Counted from the first letter of the stretch, positions 16,347-25,551 are shown. The stretch is 54,569 nt of DNA from Arthrobacter bambusae (GCF_022606295.1 NZ_JAHHZS010000028.1:1-54569), one strand, 5' to 3'. The notes: generated from the sequence alone by a model not told the origin. Numbers and translations: made by a program.

Positions 16347-17966
16347 GTGGCACGTGGCGACGGAAAACTTTCTCATGATCTTCTCCCCGACGAAAAAGGA
16401 CCTCAGGACGCTTGTGGCGTCTTCGGGGTCTGGGCGCCGGGCGAAGAAGTAGCAAAACTGACCTATTACGGGCTGTATGCGTTGCAGCACCGCGGACAAG
16501 AATCGGCTGGTATTGCTACCAGTGACGGCAAGCGCATCAATGTCTACAAGGACATGGGCCTCGTGTCCCAGGTCTTCGACGAGACAACCCTGAACACCCT
16601 CACCGGGCACCTTGCCGTCGGCCATTGCCGCTACTCCACCACCGGAGCAAGCCACTGGGCAAACGCGCAGCCCACCCTGGGCGCAACCGCCACCGGCACC
16701 GTTGCCCTCGCGCACAACGGCAACCTGACCAACACCGCTGAGCTCCGGGAAATGATCCTCGAACTCAACGGCGGCCAGCTGACCGGCGAAATGAAGCAGG
16801 GCAACACCTCGGACACCGCCCTGGTCACCGCCCTCCTCGAAGGCGAAGAGGGCAAGACCCTCGAACAAACCGCGCTTGAGCTGCTTCCCAAGATCCGGGG
16901 CGGCTTCTGCTTCGTGTTCATGGACGAAGGCACCCTCTACGCTGCCCGGGACACCTTCGGCATCCGGCCCTTGTGCCTTGGCCGCCTCGAGCGCGGTTGG
17001 GTTGTCGCCTCGGAGCAGTCCGCCTTGGCAACCGTCGGCGCGAGTTTCATCCGCGAGATCGAGCCCGGCGAGTTCATCGCCATCGACGAGAACGGCGTCC
17101 GTTCCCAGCGTTTCGCGGAAGCGACGCCGGCCGGTTGCGTTTTCGAGTACGTCTACCTTGCGCGCCCCGACGCTTCGATTGCCGGACGCTCCGTGTACGA
17201 GTCCCGCGTGGAGATGGGCCGCCAGCTGGCCCGCGAGAACACCCAGGTAGCGGACATCGTCATCCCGGTGCCTGAGTCCGGAACTCCGGCGGCAGTGGGC
17301 TACGCCGAGGAATCCGGCATCCCGTTCGCGCACGGCTTCGTCAAGAACTCCTACGTGGGCCGCACGTTCATCCAGCCCTCCCAGACTCTGCGCCAGCTCG
17401 GCATCCGGCTCAAACTCAACGCCCTTGAGTCCGTGATCCGCGGCAAGCGTGTGGTGGTAGTGGATGACTCGATCGTCCGCGGCAACACCCAGCGCGCCAT
17501 TGTCCGGATGCTCCGCGAGGCCGGTGCCGCAGCCGTGCACATCAAGATCTCCTCCCCGCCCGTGCAGTGGCCGTGCTTCTACGGCATCGACTTCGCGTCC
17601 CGCGCCGAACTGATCGCCAACGGTGCCACCATCGAGGAAATCTCCCAGGCCATCGGAGCGGATTCGCTGGCCTACATTTCCGAAGACGGCATGATCGGCG
17701 CTACCCAGCAGCCGCGCGAACGCCTCTGCACCGCCTGCTTCACCGGCCAGTACCCCATCGCCCTTCCGGGTTCGGACAAACTGGGCAAGAACCTCCTGGA
17801 GCGCACCGACCTCGGCGGGCTGCCGACGTCGGGCATCTCCGCCGAAGCCGTAACCGCGGACTCGGACGACCCGGCCAACAAGCCCGGCGCCACGGGCTGC
17901 GACCCCGGACCCGACGCCGAGTTTGAGAACCTGCTGACCGACGCCGATAAGAAAGAGTCTGTATGA
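16347..17966 (+). CDS. purF: Amidophosphoribosyltransferase
   Basis: 539 residues with GTG start. It makes phosphoribosylamine from PRPP and glutamine, the first committed step of purine synthesis. The N-terminal nucleophile cysteine is C23 (DACGVFGVW), preceded by 22 residues that are likely removed as a propeptide. ALQHRGQESAG and HNGNLTN belong to the glutaminase domain, and VVVVDDSIVRGNT is the PRPP-binding loop. A Fe-S type C-terminus (CFTGQYP) is present, as in the Bacillus enzyme. GACAAT lies 6 bases before the GTG, consistent with a leaderless start. The stop overlaps purM (ATGA). Confidence 0.97.
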   Translation: MARGDGKLSHDLLPDEKGPQDACGVFGVWAPGEEVAKLTYYGLYALQHRGQESAGIATSDGKRINVYKDMGLVSQVFDETTLNTLTGHLAVGHCRYSTTGASHWANAQPTLGATATGTVALAHNGNLTNTAELREMILELNGGQLTGEMKQGNTSDTALVTALLEGEEGKTLEQTALELLPKIRGGFCFVFMDEGTLYAARDTFGIRPLCLGRLERGWVVASEQSALATVGASFIREIEPGEFIAIDENGVRSQRFAEATPAGCVFEYVYLARPDASIAGRSVYESRVEMGRQLARENTQVADIVIPVPESGTPAAVGYAEESGIPFAHGFVKNSYVGRTFIQPSQTLRQLGIRLKLNALESVIRGKRVVVVDDSIVRGNTQRAIVRMLREAGAAAVHIKISSPPVQWPCFYGIDFASRAELIANGATIEEISQAIGADSLAYISEDGMIGATQQPRERLCTACFTGQYPIALPGSDKLGKNLLERTDLGGLPTSGISAEAVTADSDDPANKPGATGCDPGPDAEFENLLTDADKKESV

Positions 17967-19123
17967 CCTCCGCATCCTCCGCCGCTGAGAACACAACCGG
18001 CATCACCTACGCGTCCGCCGGCGTCGACGTCGAAGCGGGCGACCGCGCCGTCGAACTCATGAAGGACGCCGTCAAGGCGACCCACAACAGCTCAGTGCTC
18101 GGCGGCGTCGGCGGTTTCGCCGGCCTGTACGATGTCTCGAAGCTGCTCACCTACAAGAAGCCGCTGCTCGCCACGTCCACCGACGGCGTCGGCACCAAGG
18201 TTGCCATCGCCCAGGCCATGGACATCCACGACACCATCGGCTTCGACCTGGTCGGCATGGTGGTGGACGACATCGTCGTGGTCGGCGCCGAGCCGCTCTT
18301 CATGACCGACTACATCGCGTGCGGCAAGGTTGTCCCCGAGCGCATCGCGGACATCGTCCGCGGCATCGCGGCCGCTTGTTCCGTGGCAGGCACTGCCTTG
18401 GTGGGCGGCGAAACCGCTGAGCACCCGGGCCTGCTGGGTGAGCACGAGTACGACGTCGCCGGTGCAGCTACGGGTGTTGTCGAAGCCGACGCCCTGCTTG
18501 GCCCGGACCGTGTCCGCGCCGGCGACGTCGTGATCGGCATGGCATCCTCCGGCCTGCACTCCAACGGCTACTCCTTGGTCCGCCGCGTGATCAACCACGC
18601 CGGCTGGGCACTCGATCGCCAGGTCTCCGAACTCGGCCGCACCCTGGGCGAAGAACTGCTGGAGCCCACCCGCGTCTACGCCGCCGACTGCCTGGACCTC
18701 GCCCGCGCATTCCCGGTCAGCGGCCTGGGTACTGCGCCCGGCGCCGTGCACGGCTTCAGCCACGTCACCGGCGGCGGCCTCGCGGCCAACCTTGCCCGCG
18801 TCCTGCCTCAAGGCCTCGTGGCCACGGTTGACCGCGCCACGTGGGAACTGCCGGCCATCTTCAAGCTGGTCTCCGAGCTCGGCAATGTGCCGCTGGCCGA
18901 CCTTGAGCGCACGCTCAACCTCGGCGTCGGCATGGTGGCCATCGTTTCCCCCGAAATCGCCGACGCCGCCGTGGCGCGCCTCAATGAGCGCGGCTTGCCG
19001 TCGTGGGTCATGGGTACCGTGGCTGCGGACTCCGACTCGATTATCAAGAGCGGCCCGGACTACGTCCAGGGCGCCAAGGGCGTCGACGGCGGCGCCGTGC
19101 GCCTCGTGAACACCTATGCATAA
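17963..19123 (+). CDS. purM: Phosphoribosylformylglycinamidine cyclo-ligase (AIR synthetase)
   Basis: 386 residues. It closes the imidazole ring of AIR using ATP. Family blocks include YASAGVDVEAGDRAVELMK, TDGVGTKVAIA, GETAEHPGL and SSGLHSNGYSLVR. It is translationally coupled to purF by the ATGA overlap. The N-terminal 12 residues before the conserved YASAGVD are a short extension. A strong terminator follows at 19141. Confidence 0.97.
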   Translation: MTSASSAAENTTGITYASAGVDVEAGDRAVELMKDAVKATHNSSVLGGVGGFAGLYDVSKLLTYKKPLLATSTDGVGTKVAIAQAMDIHDTIGFDLVGMVVDDIVVVGAEPLFMTDYIACGKVVPERIADIVRGIAAACSVAGTALVGGETAEHPGLLGEHEYDVAGAATGVVEADALLGPDRVRAGDVVIGMASSGLHSNGYSLVRRVINHAGWALDRQVSELGRTLGEELLEPTRVYAADCLDLARAFPVSGLGTAPGAVHGFSHVTGGGLAANLARVLPQGLVATVDRATWELPAIFKLVSELGNVPLADLERTLNLGVGMVAIVSPEIADAAVARLNERGLPSWVMGTVAADSDSIIKSGPDYVQGAKGVDGGAVRLVNTYA

Positions 19124-19140
19124 CGGTTCTTAATGCAAAC

Positions 19141-19189
19141 GAGTGCCCACCCCCTTGCCGATCCGGCAGTCGGGTGGGCACTCTTGTTT
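19141..19189. terminator. Terminator after purM
   Basis: GAGTGCCCACCC (19141-19152) pairs with GGGTGGGCACTC (19172-19183), followed by TTGTTT. A small inner TGCCG/CGGCA stem (19156-19168) extends the fold. It separates purM from the convergent VOC gene and may work in both directions. Confidence 0.88.
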
Positions 19190-19194
19190 AGGGC

Positions 19195-19980
19195 TTAGTT
19201 GCTTTCTGCGGCCATGACGCTGAAGGCGGCTCCGGCGGGATCGCCAAGGACTGCCATGCGGCCGACACCGGGGACATCGAAGGCCGGCGCGAAGACCTGG
19301 GCCCCGAGCTCGACGGCCTTCGCTACGGATTCGTTCACGTCCGCAACATAGAAGTAGGTCATCCAGAACGGCGGCATACCCTCCACAGGCTGCTTCATGG
19401 CGCCGCCTACGGACTTCCCGTCCACCACGAACTGGGTGTATTCCTGCAGATCTCCGGCCGCGGCCGTCTCGCTGGCGCATCCCGTCACGGATTCATAGAA
19501 GGCCACGGCCTTGGGGACGTCGTTTGTCTGCAGTTCATTCCAGACCACCGTGCCGGGTTCATTGACCAACCCGGCGCCATGGTGGTTTCCGGCCTCCCAG
19601 AAGCCGATCTGCGCACCCGTGGGATCGGCGGCGAAGAACATCCGCCCGCTCCCGTTGGGGACGCTGTCCGGCGGGAAGAGGACGTTTCCGCCCGCCGCCG
19701 TCACGCGCTCAGCGGCCTCATCGACCGAATCGACGGCGAGGTAGTTGCCCCAAAAGGACGGCGCCCCTGCCGCAGCCATGTCCGGCATCTGCTGCATCAT
19801 GCCCGCTACGTAGCGCTCCTGCAGCTTGGCCATGTAGTAGGTCATGCCGTTGCCGGCATCCATCGAGTCCAATTCCCAGCCGAACAGATCACCGTAGAAG
19901 GCCTTGGAAGCCTCAATGTCCGACGACGAAAGGTCCACCCAACACGGAGTTCCCTGCTTGTAGCTATCAACCTGCGGCAT
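19195..19980 (-). CDS. VOC superfamily protein with two glyoxalase-like domains
   Basis: 261 residues from the ATG at 19980 (GAAGGGA upstream). Two repeats of the vicinal-oxygen-chelate fold are visible: the first starts at TPCWVDLSSSDIEASKAFYGDLFGW and ends at DPTGAQIGFWEAG, the second runs from VVWNELQTNDVPKAVAFYESV to DPAGAAFSVMAAE. This two-domain form is common in actinobacteria. Members include glyoxalases, dioxygenases and antibiotic-binding proteins; the metal histidines are only partly evident, so no reaction is assigned. Confidence 0.85.
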   Translation of the reverse strand: MPQVDSYKQGTPCWVDLSSSDIEASKAFYGDLFGWELDSMDAGNGMTYYMAKLQERYVAGMMQQMPDMAAAGAPSFWGNYLAVDSVDEAAERVTAAGGNVLFPPDSVPNGSGRMFFAADPTGAQIGFWEAGNHHGAGLVNEPGTVVWNELQTNDVPKAVAFYESVTGCASETAAAGDLQEYTQFVVDGKSVGGAMKQPVEGMPPFWMTYFYVADVNESVAKAVELGAQVFAPAFDVPGVGRMAVLGDPAGAAFSVMAAESN

Positions 19981-20090
19981 TGCTATCCCTTCGTTGAATA
20001 GCCGGCTGGCGCCGGCGGATACCACGTTCAAAGTAGTACGGGGGTCCGACACTGACAACAGCCGGCGCCGGTGGACCCCTCAGGAACGTT

Positions 20091-21071
20091 CTATGCGTGA
20101 ACAGTCCGGCCGGTGAACGCGACCAGGCGCTCCAGGCTGGATGCCGTCTCGGCGACTTCCTGGGCCGGCGCGAAGCTGCCACTCGCGCGGACCTGCTCGC
20201 TGATGGTGTTCTGCGCGAGGACCTCGACGTAATCGGTCAGCTCATCTGCCACCGAGACCTCGAGGCCCAGGGCCTTGGAGAAGTCCCACGCGTGGACCAG
20301 GAACTCGAGGTTGAGGATCGAGGCGACCATCGTGGCCGGCAGTTCGGCGAAGCCCATGTCGATGGTGCCTTCAAGGCCGCGGCGGTGGAAGGCTTCGAGC
20401 GCGGGCTGCGCAAGGTCGGCGATGCGCACTTCAGGCGACTTGCCGGAGTCGTCGGCTACTTCGGCGCCCAGGGCCTTGGCGATGCCTGCAATCGATCCGG
20501 CGAGGTGGTCAAGCAACTGCGAGACGTTGAAATCGGCGCACGGGGTCTGGGTCTGCGCGTCGGTTTCCGTGACGTGCGCCAGCACGCGCTGCACAATGGC
20601 AAGCGTGGCGTCCGCGGAGGTGAGCTCGTTGAGATCGGCGGGGGCTGCGGCCCATTCGTCGGCACCTGCGTCGCCCGCGGAGGCGGCAGCGAGGAGGCGG
20701 TCGAGGTAGTGGTTCCAACCCTCGGAGTGGCCCGCAAGGGCTTCCGCCGTCGGCAGTCCCTCGTGCACCAGACGCACCGTGGTCCCGCCGTCGGCCGGCT
20801 CAAGGGTGATGGCTACGGTGGAGACGTTGTCCGCCGGCGCTTCGGGCTGCTCCCAGGCCCAGGTGAAGACGACGCGCTTGCCCGGCTCGATTTCGGTGAA
20901 CGTTCCGGCCGCGTGGTGACCCGGGGTGATGGTCCAGCGGTATTCACCGCCTACCTTCAGGTCGACGCGTGCCGCAACGGTCTGCCAGCGGCGGAGGCGT
21001 GCGGGCTGCGTGATGAGTTCGAACGCCTGGTCGACGTTGAGGGGAAGAAGAACGGTCTTGTCGTAAATCAT
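20091..21071 (-). CDS. Fusion of SRPBCC (AHSA1-like) domain with TIGR03086 mycothiol-type domain
   Basis: 326 residues. The N-terminal part (about 1-135) is an SRPBCC fold of the AHSA1 type (LPLNVDQAFELITQPARLRRW, GWNHYLDRL). The rest (about 150-326) resembles the TIGR03086 group of the DinB/maleylpyruvate-isomerase superfamily (ADATLAIVQRVLAHV, PCADFNVSQLLDHLAGS, LEFLVHAWDFSKALG), whose histidines can bind metal. The gene overlaps the ArsR regulator by ATGA, the usual pairing for AHSA1-like proteins. Function unknown; a mycothiol-dependent or ligand-binding role is an inference. Confidence 0.82.
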   Translation of the reverse strand: MIYDKTVLLPLNVDQAFELITQPARLRRWQTVAARVDLKVGGEYRWTITPGHHAAGTFTEIEPGKRVVFTWAWEQPEAPADNVSTVAITLEPADGGTTVRLVHEGLPTAEALAGHSEGWNHYLDRLLAAASAGDAGADEWAAAPADLNELTSADATLAIVQRVLAHVTETDAQTQTPCADFNVSQLLDHLAGSIAGIAKALGAEVADDSGKSPEVRIADLAQPALEAFHRRGLEGTIDMGFAELPATMVASILNLEFLVHAWDFSKALGLEVSVADELTDYVEVLAQNTISEQVRASGSFAPAQEVAETASSLERLVAFTGRTVHA

Positions 21072-21397
21072 GGTGATTCCTCTGATGTTTGAAGGCGGTC
21101 GGTGGTGAAGTGTTGTGCGTCCGCGAGGAGCATGTCCAGCTCAGCGGTCCAGAACTGCTCAAAAAGCATCCGGAGTTCTCTCATGCCGCCGTGATCCAAG
21201 CGGTAGTAGCGGTTGCGTCCCTCTTTGCGGGCCGCAACGAGGCCTACCTGCTCCAGCAGCAACAAATGCTGCGAGACGGCGGATCTGCTTACCGTGAATT
21301 CGCCAGCCAGCTCCGTCACGGTCCGCTCGCCCGCCGCAAGCAGGTGCAACAGACGCCGCCTGTTCGGCTCCGCGGCAACTTCCAGTGGGTCGAGCAT
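21068..21397 (-). CDS. ArsR family transcriptional regulator
   Basis: 109 residues from the ATG at 21397. A winged helix-turn-helix is clear (NRRRLLHLLAAGERTVTELA, then VSRSAVSQHLLLLEQVGLV). No CxC metal motif is seen, so it is not a classical metal sensor. TAACGT lies 7 bases before this ATG, giving a leaderless start; an in-frame GTG at 21424 would lie upstream of that box. It probably represses itself and the SRPBCC fusion gene that follows. Confidence 0.88.
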   Translation of the reverse strand: MLDPLEVAAEPNRRRLLHLLAAGERTVTELAGEFTVSRSAVSQHLLLLEQVGLVAARKEGRNRYYRLDHGGMRELRMLFEQFWTAELDMLLADAQHFTTDRLQTSEESP

Positions 21398-21404
21398 GGT
21401 TAAT

Positions 21405-21422
21405 ACGTTAGCCGTCACTAAC
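21405..21422 (-). promoter_or_regulatory. ArsR promoter with overlapping palindrome
   Basis: On the minus strand the -10 box TAACGT (21410-21405) overlaps a perfect palindrome GTTAG-N6-CTAAC (plus coordinates 21407-21422). A repressor bound here would block RNA polymerase, so autoregulation by the ArsR protein is likely. Confidence 0.55.
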
Positions 21423-21500
21423 ACATTCCGTCAAAGGCTTCCGCTTGGGATTCCTGGCCGACTTTGTGAGGTACGGGACCCTGTAGGGCAAAAGGGAACG

Positions 21501-21544
21501 AAAAAGCCCGTAGGGCGCGCCAATCAAGGCGCGCCCTACGGGCT
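21501..21544 (-). terminator. Perfect 17-bp terminator after the DUF3073 gene
   Basis: Arms 21505-21521 and 21528-21544 are exact reverse complements with a 6-base loop. Read on the minus strand the stem is followed by TTTTT. It lies about 95 bases past the DUF3073 stop and upstream of the ArsR promoter, insulating the two. Confidence 0.88.
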
Positions 21545-21639
21545 CGATCGTTTTGGGTGGCATCCGGGGATGCCAAATGACCTCGTGTACGACGGCGATA
21601 CGCAACTCGATGCCGAAAGGCACCTGATTGTTGCTACAG

Positions 21640-21873
21640 CTATCCGATACGGCGGGTGTCTACCTCGTCGTCATCGTCTTCCAAGTCCTGTGCGTACTTG
21701 TCCTCGTAAGCCGAGTAGTCCGGCTCCGGCGGATCATCCGCGAATCGGCTCGTCGCACGACTTGATGGCCCGGTCAGCTCGCGCTGAAGGGCCGAATAGT
21801 CAGTGTTCGGGGAGTAGTACTTAATGTCCCGAGCCTGCTTGGTAGCTTTTGCCTTTTGACGGCCGCGCCCCAT
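21640..21873 (-). CDS. DUF3073 domain-containing protein
   Basis: 77 residues from the ATG at 21873, with AAGGGGG upstream. The start MGRGRQKAKATKQARDIKYY is the DUF3073 signature; the C-terminal half is acidic (QDLEDDDDEVDTRR). The family is small, actinobacterial and of unknown function. A DUF3073 gene beside purF-purM is also known from Mycobacterium tuberculosis (Rv0810c next to purM), so the neighbourhood is conserved. Confidence 0.9.
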   Translation of the reverse strand: MGRGRQKAKATKQARDIKYYSPNTDYSALQRELTGPSSRATSRFADDPPEPDYSAYEDKYAQDLEDDDDEVDTRRIG

Positions 21874-22094
21874 GGCGTGACCCCCTTTTGTACTTGGACC
21901 GGAGGTGGTCACCTTGGCTATCGGTGAGGCCCCGGAATGTTTGGTCAATTTGTCGTATGTCTAGATTACATGCTTTCGGGAGCTACTGCTTGCCATGACC
22001 GTCGCGAAAGCGGCGTCACCGTTCCACCTGGCAGCATCACCGTTCGTTGGCATGAAAAACTTGGGTAGAGTCGCCCTAATATCGGGCCGCACGC

Positions 22095-22715
22095 ATGAAA
22101 GGCGCAAACTCAGACATGGGCCAGGACAACACCCCCCAGGGCAACAACGGTACAGGCGACGAGGAGTCGTCGGCAGACCCTGGTTCCCCCCTGCGGAGCG
22201 CCCTGGACTCCATCACGAAGTATCGGATCATCATCGGCGGCATTGTGCTGGGCGTACTGATCCTCATAGGCGTGGTGATCTGGATCCTCGTTGGAGTCCT
22301 GGCCAATCATCCGGCGGCCGTTTCCACCCCCGGACCGGCCACGTCCACCAGCCGCGGCCCCCTCCCGGCGGACGTCGAGGCAAAGGATTACCAGCTGGGC
22401 GATTGCTTCGCGGATTTCGACTCCAATGCCACCACGTCCAAAGTGGTGGACTGCACCACCGGCCATTCGGCCCAGCTGGGTGCCATCTTCCGGTACAAGG
22501 CTGAGGACAGTTTCCCCGGCGCCAATGCCTTGCGTGACAAAGGCCGCGAAATCTGCCGTGATGTGATGCTCAACGAAGCCTCCACCAAGTACGCACTCCT
22601 GCAGCAGAACGTGTACCCGAGCGCCACCAGCTGGGACAACGGTGACCGTCGCGTGGACTGCTTCATCGTGGTCAACACGGGAAACACGCTCAAGGAATCG
22701 GTGCTGCAGAAGTAG
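22095..22715 (+). CDS. Single-pass membrane protein with septum-formation-like extracellular domain
   Basis: 206 residues. A polar N-terminus (1-42) is followed by one membrane helix (IIIGGIVLGVLILIGVVIWIL, about 45-65), a Pro/Ser/Thr linker and an outer domain with four cysteines (GDCFADF, VVDCTTGHSAQLG, REICRDV, RVDCFIV). The LGDCF and VDCTTGHSA blocks resemble the actinobacterial septum-formation domain. ATG 22116 (MGQDNTPQ) is an alternative start with AAAGG upstream. The role is uncertain; cell-envelope location is the safest statement. Its stop directly abuts the clpB stop. Confidence 0.72.
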   Translation: MKGANSDMGQDNTPQGNNGTGDEESSADPGSPLRSALDSITKYRIIIGGIVLGVLILIGVVIWILVGVLANHPAAVSTPGPATSTSRGPLPADVEAKDYQLGDCFADFDSNATTSKVVDCTTGHSAQLGAIFRYKAEDSFPGANALRDKGREICRDVMLNEASTKYALLQQNVYPSATSWDNGDRRVDCFIVVNTGNTLKESVLQK

Positions 22716-25385
22716 TCAGTCCTTCCGCCTCACTGTCAGGCCGCTGCCCACTGGCGCTCCGCCGTCGGGACCCGTCAAAGCTTCGAGCCCCTTGATGGTG
22801 AGCTCGTCGAAGTCGGCCGCGGTGTCCACCAGGACCGTGTCGCCGTCCGCGATCTCTCCGGCGAGGATCTCCCTGGCCAGGCGGTCGCCGATCTCGCGTT
22901 GTACCAGCCGTCGCAATGGACGGGCGCCGTACGCGGGATCGTAACCGGACATCGCGAGCCAGGCACGGGCGCCGTCGCTGACCTGGAGGGTGAGCCGACG
23001 GTCGTGCAGCCGCTTGGTCAGCTCGTCCACGTGCAGCTCGACGATCCTGGCGAGCTCGTCCACGCTGAGCGGATCGAACAGCACAATCTCATCGAGCCTA
23101 TTGAGGAACTCCGGCTTGAAGGACGAGTTGACCACGGCCATGACCGCGTTTCGCTTCGCCGTGGGGTCCAGCGTTGGATCCACAAGGAACTGGCTGCCCG
23201 AGTTGGAGGTCAACACGAGGATGGTGTTCCGGAAGTCCACGGTGCGGCCCTGCCCGTCCGTGAGACGGCCGTCGTCAAGCACTTGCAGGAGGATGTCGAA
23301 CACTTCGGGGTGGGCTTTCTCCACCTCGTCGAGCAGGATGACGGAGTACGGTCGACGGCGGACCGCTTCCGTGAGCTGGCCGCCTTCCTCGTAGCCCACG
23401 TATCCGGGAGGGGCGCCGACCAGCCGGGCTACGGAGTGCTTCTCCCCATATTCGGACATGTCGATCCGCACCATGGCGCGCTCGTCGTCGAACAGGAAGT
23501 CGGCGAGTGCCTTGGCGAGCTCGGTTTTACCGACACCGGTGGGGCCCAGGAACAGGAACGAACCCGTGGGACGGTTGGGGTCGCTGATGCCCGCACGGGC
23601 GCGGCGGACGGCGTCGGAGACGGCGGCCACCGCCTTGGACTGGCCGATCAACCGTTTTCCGAGTTCCTCTTCCATGTGCAGGAGCTTCTGGGATTCGCCC
23701 TGCAGCATGCGGCCGGCGGGGATTCCGGTCCAGGCAGAAATGACCTCGGCGATATCGTCCGCCGTGACTTCCTCCGCGACCATCAGGGCGGGCTTCGCTT
23801 CGCCGCGCGCTTCCCGGGCGGACTCTTCCTCGGCTGCCGCACTGAGCTCACGCTCCAATGCGGGTAGTTCGCCGTAGAGAATGCGTGAGGCAGCCTCAAG
23901 GTCGCCTTCACGCTGGTGTTTTTCAGCGGCCGAACGAAGTTCGTCGATTTTCGCCTTGAGGTCGCCGACACGGTTGAGTCCGGCCTTCTCGGCTTCCCAA
24001 CGGGCATTCAGCGCCCCAAGGGCTTCCTTCTTGTCCGCTTTGTCCGCACGGAGCGCAGCGAGGCGTTCGATGGAGGCCGCATCGGTCTCGCGCTCGAGGG
24101 CCAGTTCCTCCATGGTGAGACGATCCACGGCACGGCGAAGCTGGTCGATTTCCTCGGGAGCGGAGTCGATTTCCATGCGCAGCCGGGACGCGGCCTCGTC
24201 CACGAGGTCGATCGCCTTGTCCGGCAACTGGCGGCCCGAGATGTAGCGGTTGGAGAGCGTGGCCGCGGCCACGAGGGCGGAGTCCGCGATGGCTACCTTG
24301 TGGTGGGCCTCGTAGCGTTCCTTGAGGCCGCGGAGGATGCCGATGGTGTCCTCGACGCTCGGCTCGCCGACGTAAACCTGCTGGAAGCGGCGTTCCAGGG
24401 CGGGGTCCTTCTCGACATTCTCACGGTACTCGTCCAGCGTGGTGGCGCCGATGAGGCGCAGCTCGCCGCGGGCCAGCATGGGCTTGAGCATGTTCCCTGC
24501 GTCCATGGCGCTTTCACCGGTGGCACCGGCTCCCACCACAGTGTGGATTTCGTCGATGAACGTGACGATCTGCCCGTTGGAGTTCTTGATCTCCTCCAGC
24601 ACGGCCTTGAGCCGTTCCTCGAATTCACCGCGGTACTTCGCGCCGGCCACCATGGATGCGAGGTCCAGGGCGATGAGGGTCTTGCCCCGCAGGCTTTCCG
24701 GCACGTCACCTGCCACGATGCGCTGGGCGAGCCCTTCCACGACGGCGGTCTTGCCGACGCCGGGTTCACCGATCAGCACGGGGTTGTTCTTGGTGCGGCG
24801 GCTCAGGACCTGGACGACCCGCCGGATTTCACTGTCCCGCCCGATCACGGGATCCAGCTTGCCGGAGCGCGCGACCGCCGTGAGGTCCGTGCCGTATTTC
24901 TCGAGCGCTTGGAAGGTGTTTTCCGGGTCCTGCGAGGTGACTTTCCGGTCGCCACGGACACCCGGCAGGGCGGCGAGGAGCGCTTCGTGGGAGGCGCCGG
25001 CGTCGCGCAGTAGCTTCCCTACGGCGTCGCTCCCGGCAGAGAGACCCAAGAGGAGGTGCTCAGTGGATACGAAGGAATCACCGAGTTTCTCGGCCTCGTT
25101 CTGGGCGGCCTGGATCGCCTGCATGGAAGGACGGGAAAGCTGCGCTTGCTGCACGGAACTGCCCGACGACGACGGCAAGGCCTTGATGGCCGAACTCGCC
25201 TGTACGCTCACGGCATCCGGGTCCGCACCAGTGGCGCGCAAAAGCGCCACGGCAACGCCCTCGCGCTGGTCCATGAGCGCTTTGAGCAGGTGGGCTGGCT
25301 CCAGTTGCGGATTTCCGGCGGTGGAGGCGTTCATGGCCGCGGCGGAAAGAGCCTCCTGGCTCTTGGTGGTGAATTTGACGTCCAT
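22716..25385 (-). CDS. clpB: ATP-dependent chaperone ClpB
   Basis: 889 residues from the ATG at 25385 (GAGGAG upstream; longer frames read back through the promoter). It extracts and refolds aggregated proteins as a hexamer with DnaK. An N-terminal Clp-N repeat domain (KFTTKSQEALSAAA), two AAA modules with Walker A GEPGVGKT and GPTGVGKT, and the coiled-coil middle domain (LRRAVDRLTMEELALERETD) are all present. The second Walker B region reads VILLDEVEKAHPEVFD. The C-terminus is slightly longer than in E. coli ClpB (857). A HAIR-like palindrome upstream points to HspR repression. Confidence 0.96.
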   Translation of the reverse strand: MDVKFTTKSQEALSAAAMNASTAGNPQLEPAHLLKALMDQREGVAVALLRATGADPDAVSVQASSAIKALPSSSGSSVQQAQLSRPSMQAIQAAQNEAEKLGDSFVSTEHLLLGLSAGSDAVGKLLRDAGASHEALLAALPGVRGDRKVTSQDPENTFQALEKYGTDLTAVARSGKLDPVIGRDSEIRRVVQVLSRRTKNNPVLIGEPGVGKTAVVEGLAQRIVAGDVPESLRGKTLIALDLASMVAGAKYRGEFEERLKAVLEEIKNSNGQIVTFIDEIHTVVGAGATGESAMDAGNMLKPMLARGELRLIGATTLDEYRENVEKDPALERRFQQVYVGEPSVEDTIGILRGLKERYEAHHKVAIADSALVAAATLSNRYISGRQLPDKAIDLVDEAASRLRMEIDSAPEEIDQLRRAVDRLTMEELALERETDAASIERLAALRADKADKKEALGALNARWEAEKAGLNRVGDLKAKIDELRSAAEKHQREGDLEAASRILYGELPALERELSAAAEEESAREARGEAKPALMVAEEVTADDIAEVISAWTGIPAGRMLQGESQKLLHMEEELGKRLIGQSKAVAAVSDAVRRARAGISDPNRPTGSFLFLGPTGVGKTELAKALADFLFDDERAMVRIDMSEYGEKHSVARLVGAPPGYVGYEEGGQLTEAVRRRPYSVILLDEVEKAHPEVFDILLQVLDDGRLTDGQGRTVDFRNTILVLTSNSGSQFLVDPTLDPTAKRNAVMAVVNSSFKPEFLNRLDEIVLFDPLSVDELARIVELHVDELTKRLHDRRLTLQVSDGARAWLAMSGYDPAYGARPLRRLVQREIGDRLAREILAGEIADGDTVLVDTAADFDELTIKGLEALTGPDGGAPVGSGLTVRRKD

Positions 25386-25417
25386 GGAAGAGCTCCTCTC
25401 GGGAAGACGACTGTTTC

Positions 25418-25448
25418 TCAAAGTTGAGTCTACTATGCTCAACTTTGA
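25418..25448 (-). promoter_or_regulatory. HAIR-like HspR operator upstream of clpB
   Basis: Perfect 11-bp arms TCAAAGTTGAG (25418-25428) and CTCAACTTTGA (25438-25448) flank a 9-base spacer. The core TTGAG-N9-CTCAA has exactly the spacing of the HAIR consensus CTTGAGT-N7-ACTCAAG, to which HspR binds in Streptomyces and mycobacteria. It sits 33 bases before the clpB ATG. No hspR gene is in the window. Confidence 0.8.
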
Positions 25449-25551
25449 CGAATCATCCCTCCTGCTCCATGTTTGCCGACGGCGAAACCCATGTCCATAG
25501 CCCCGCCCGCTTATTGCGGCGCGGCGACCCTCGCCGCCGTACGATATGCAC

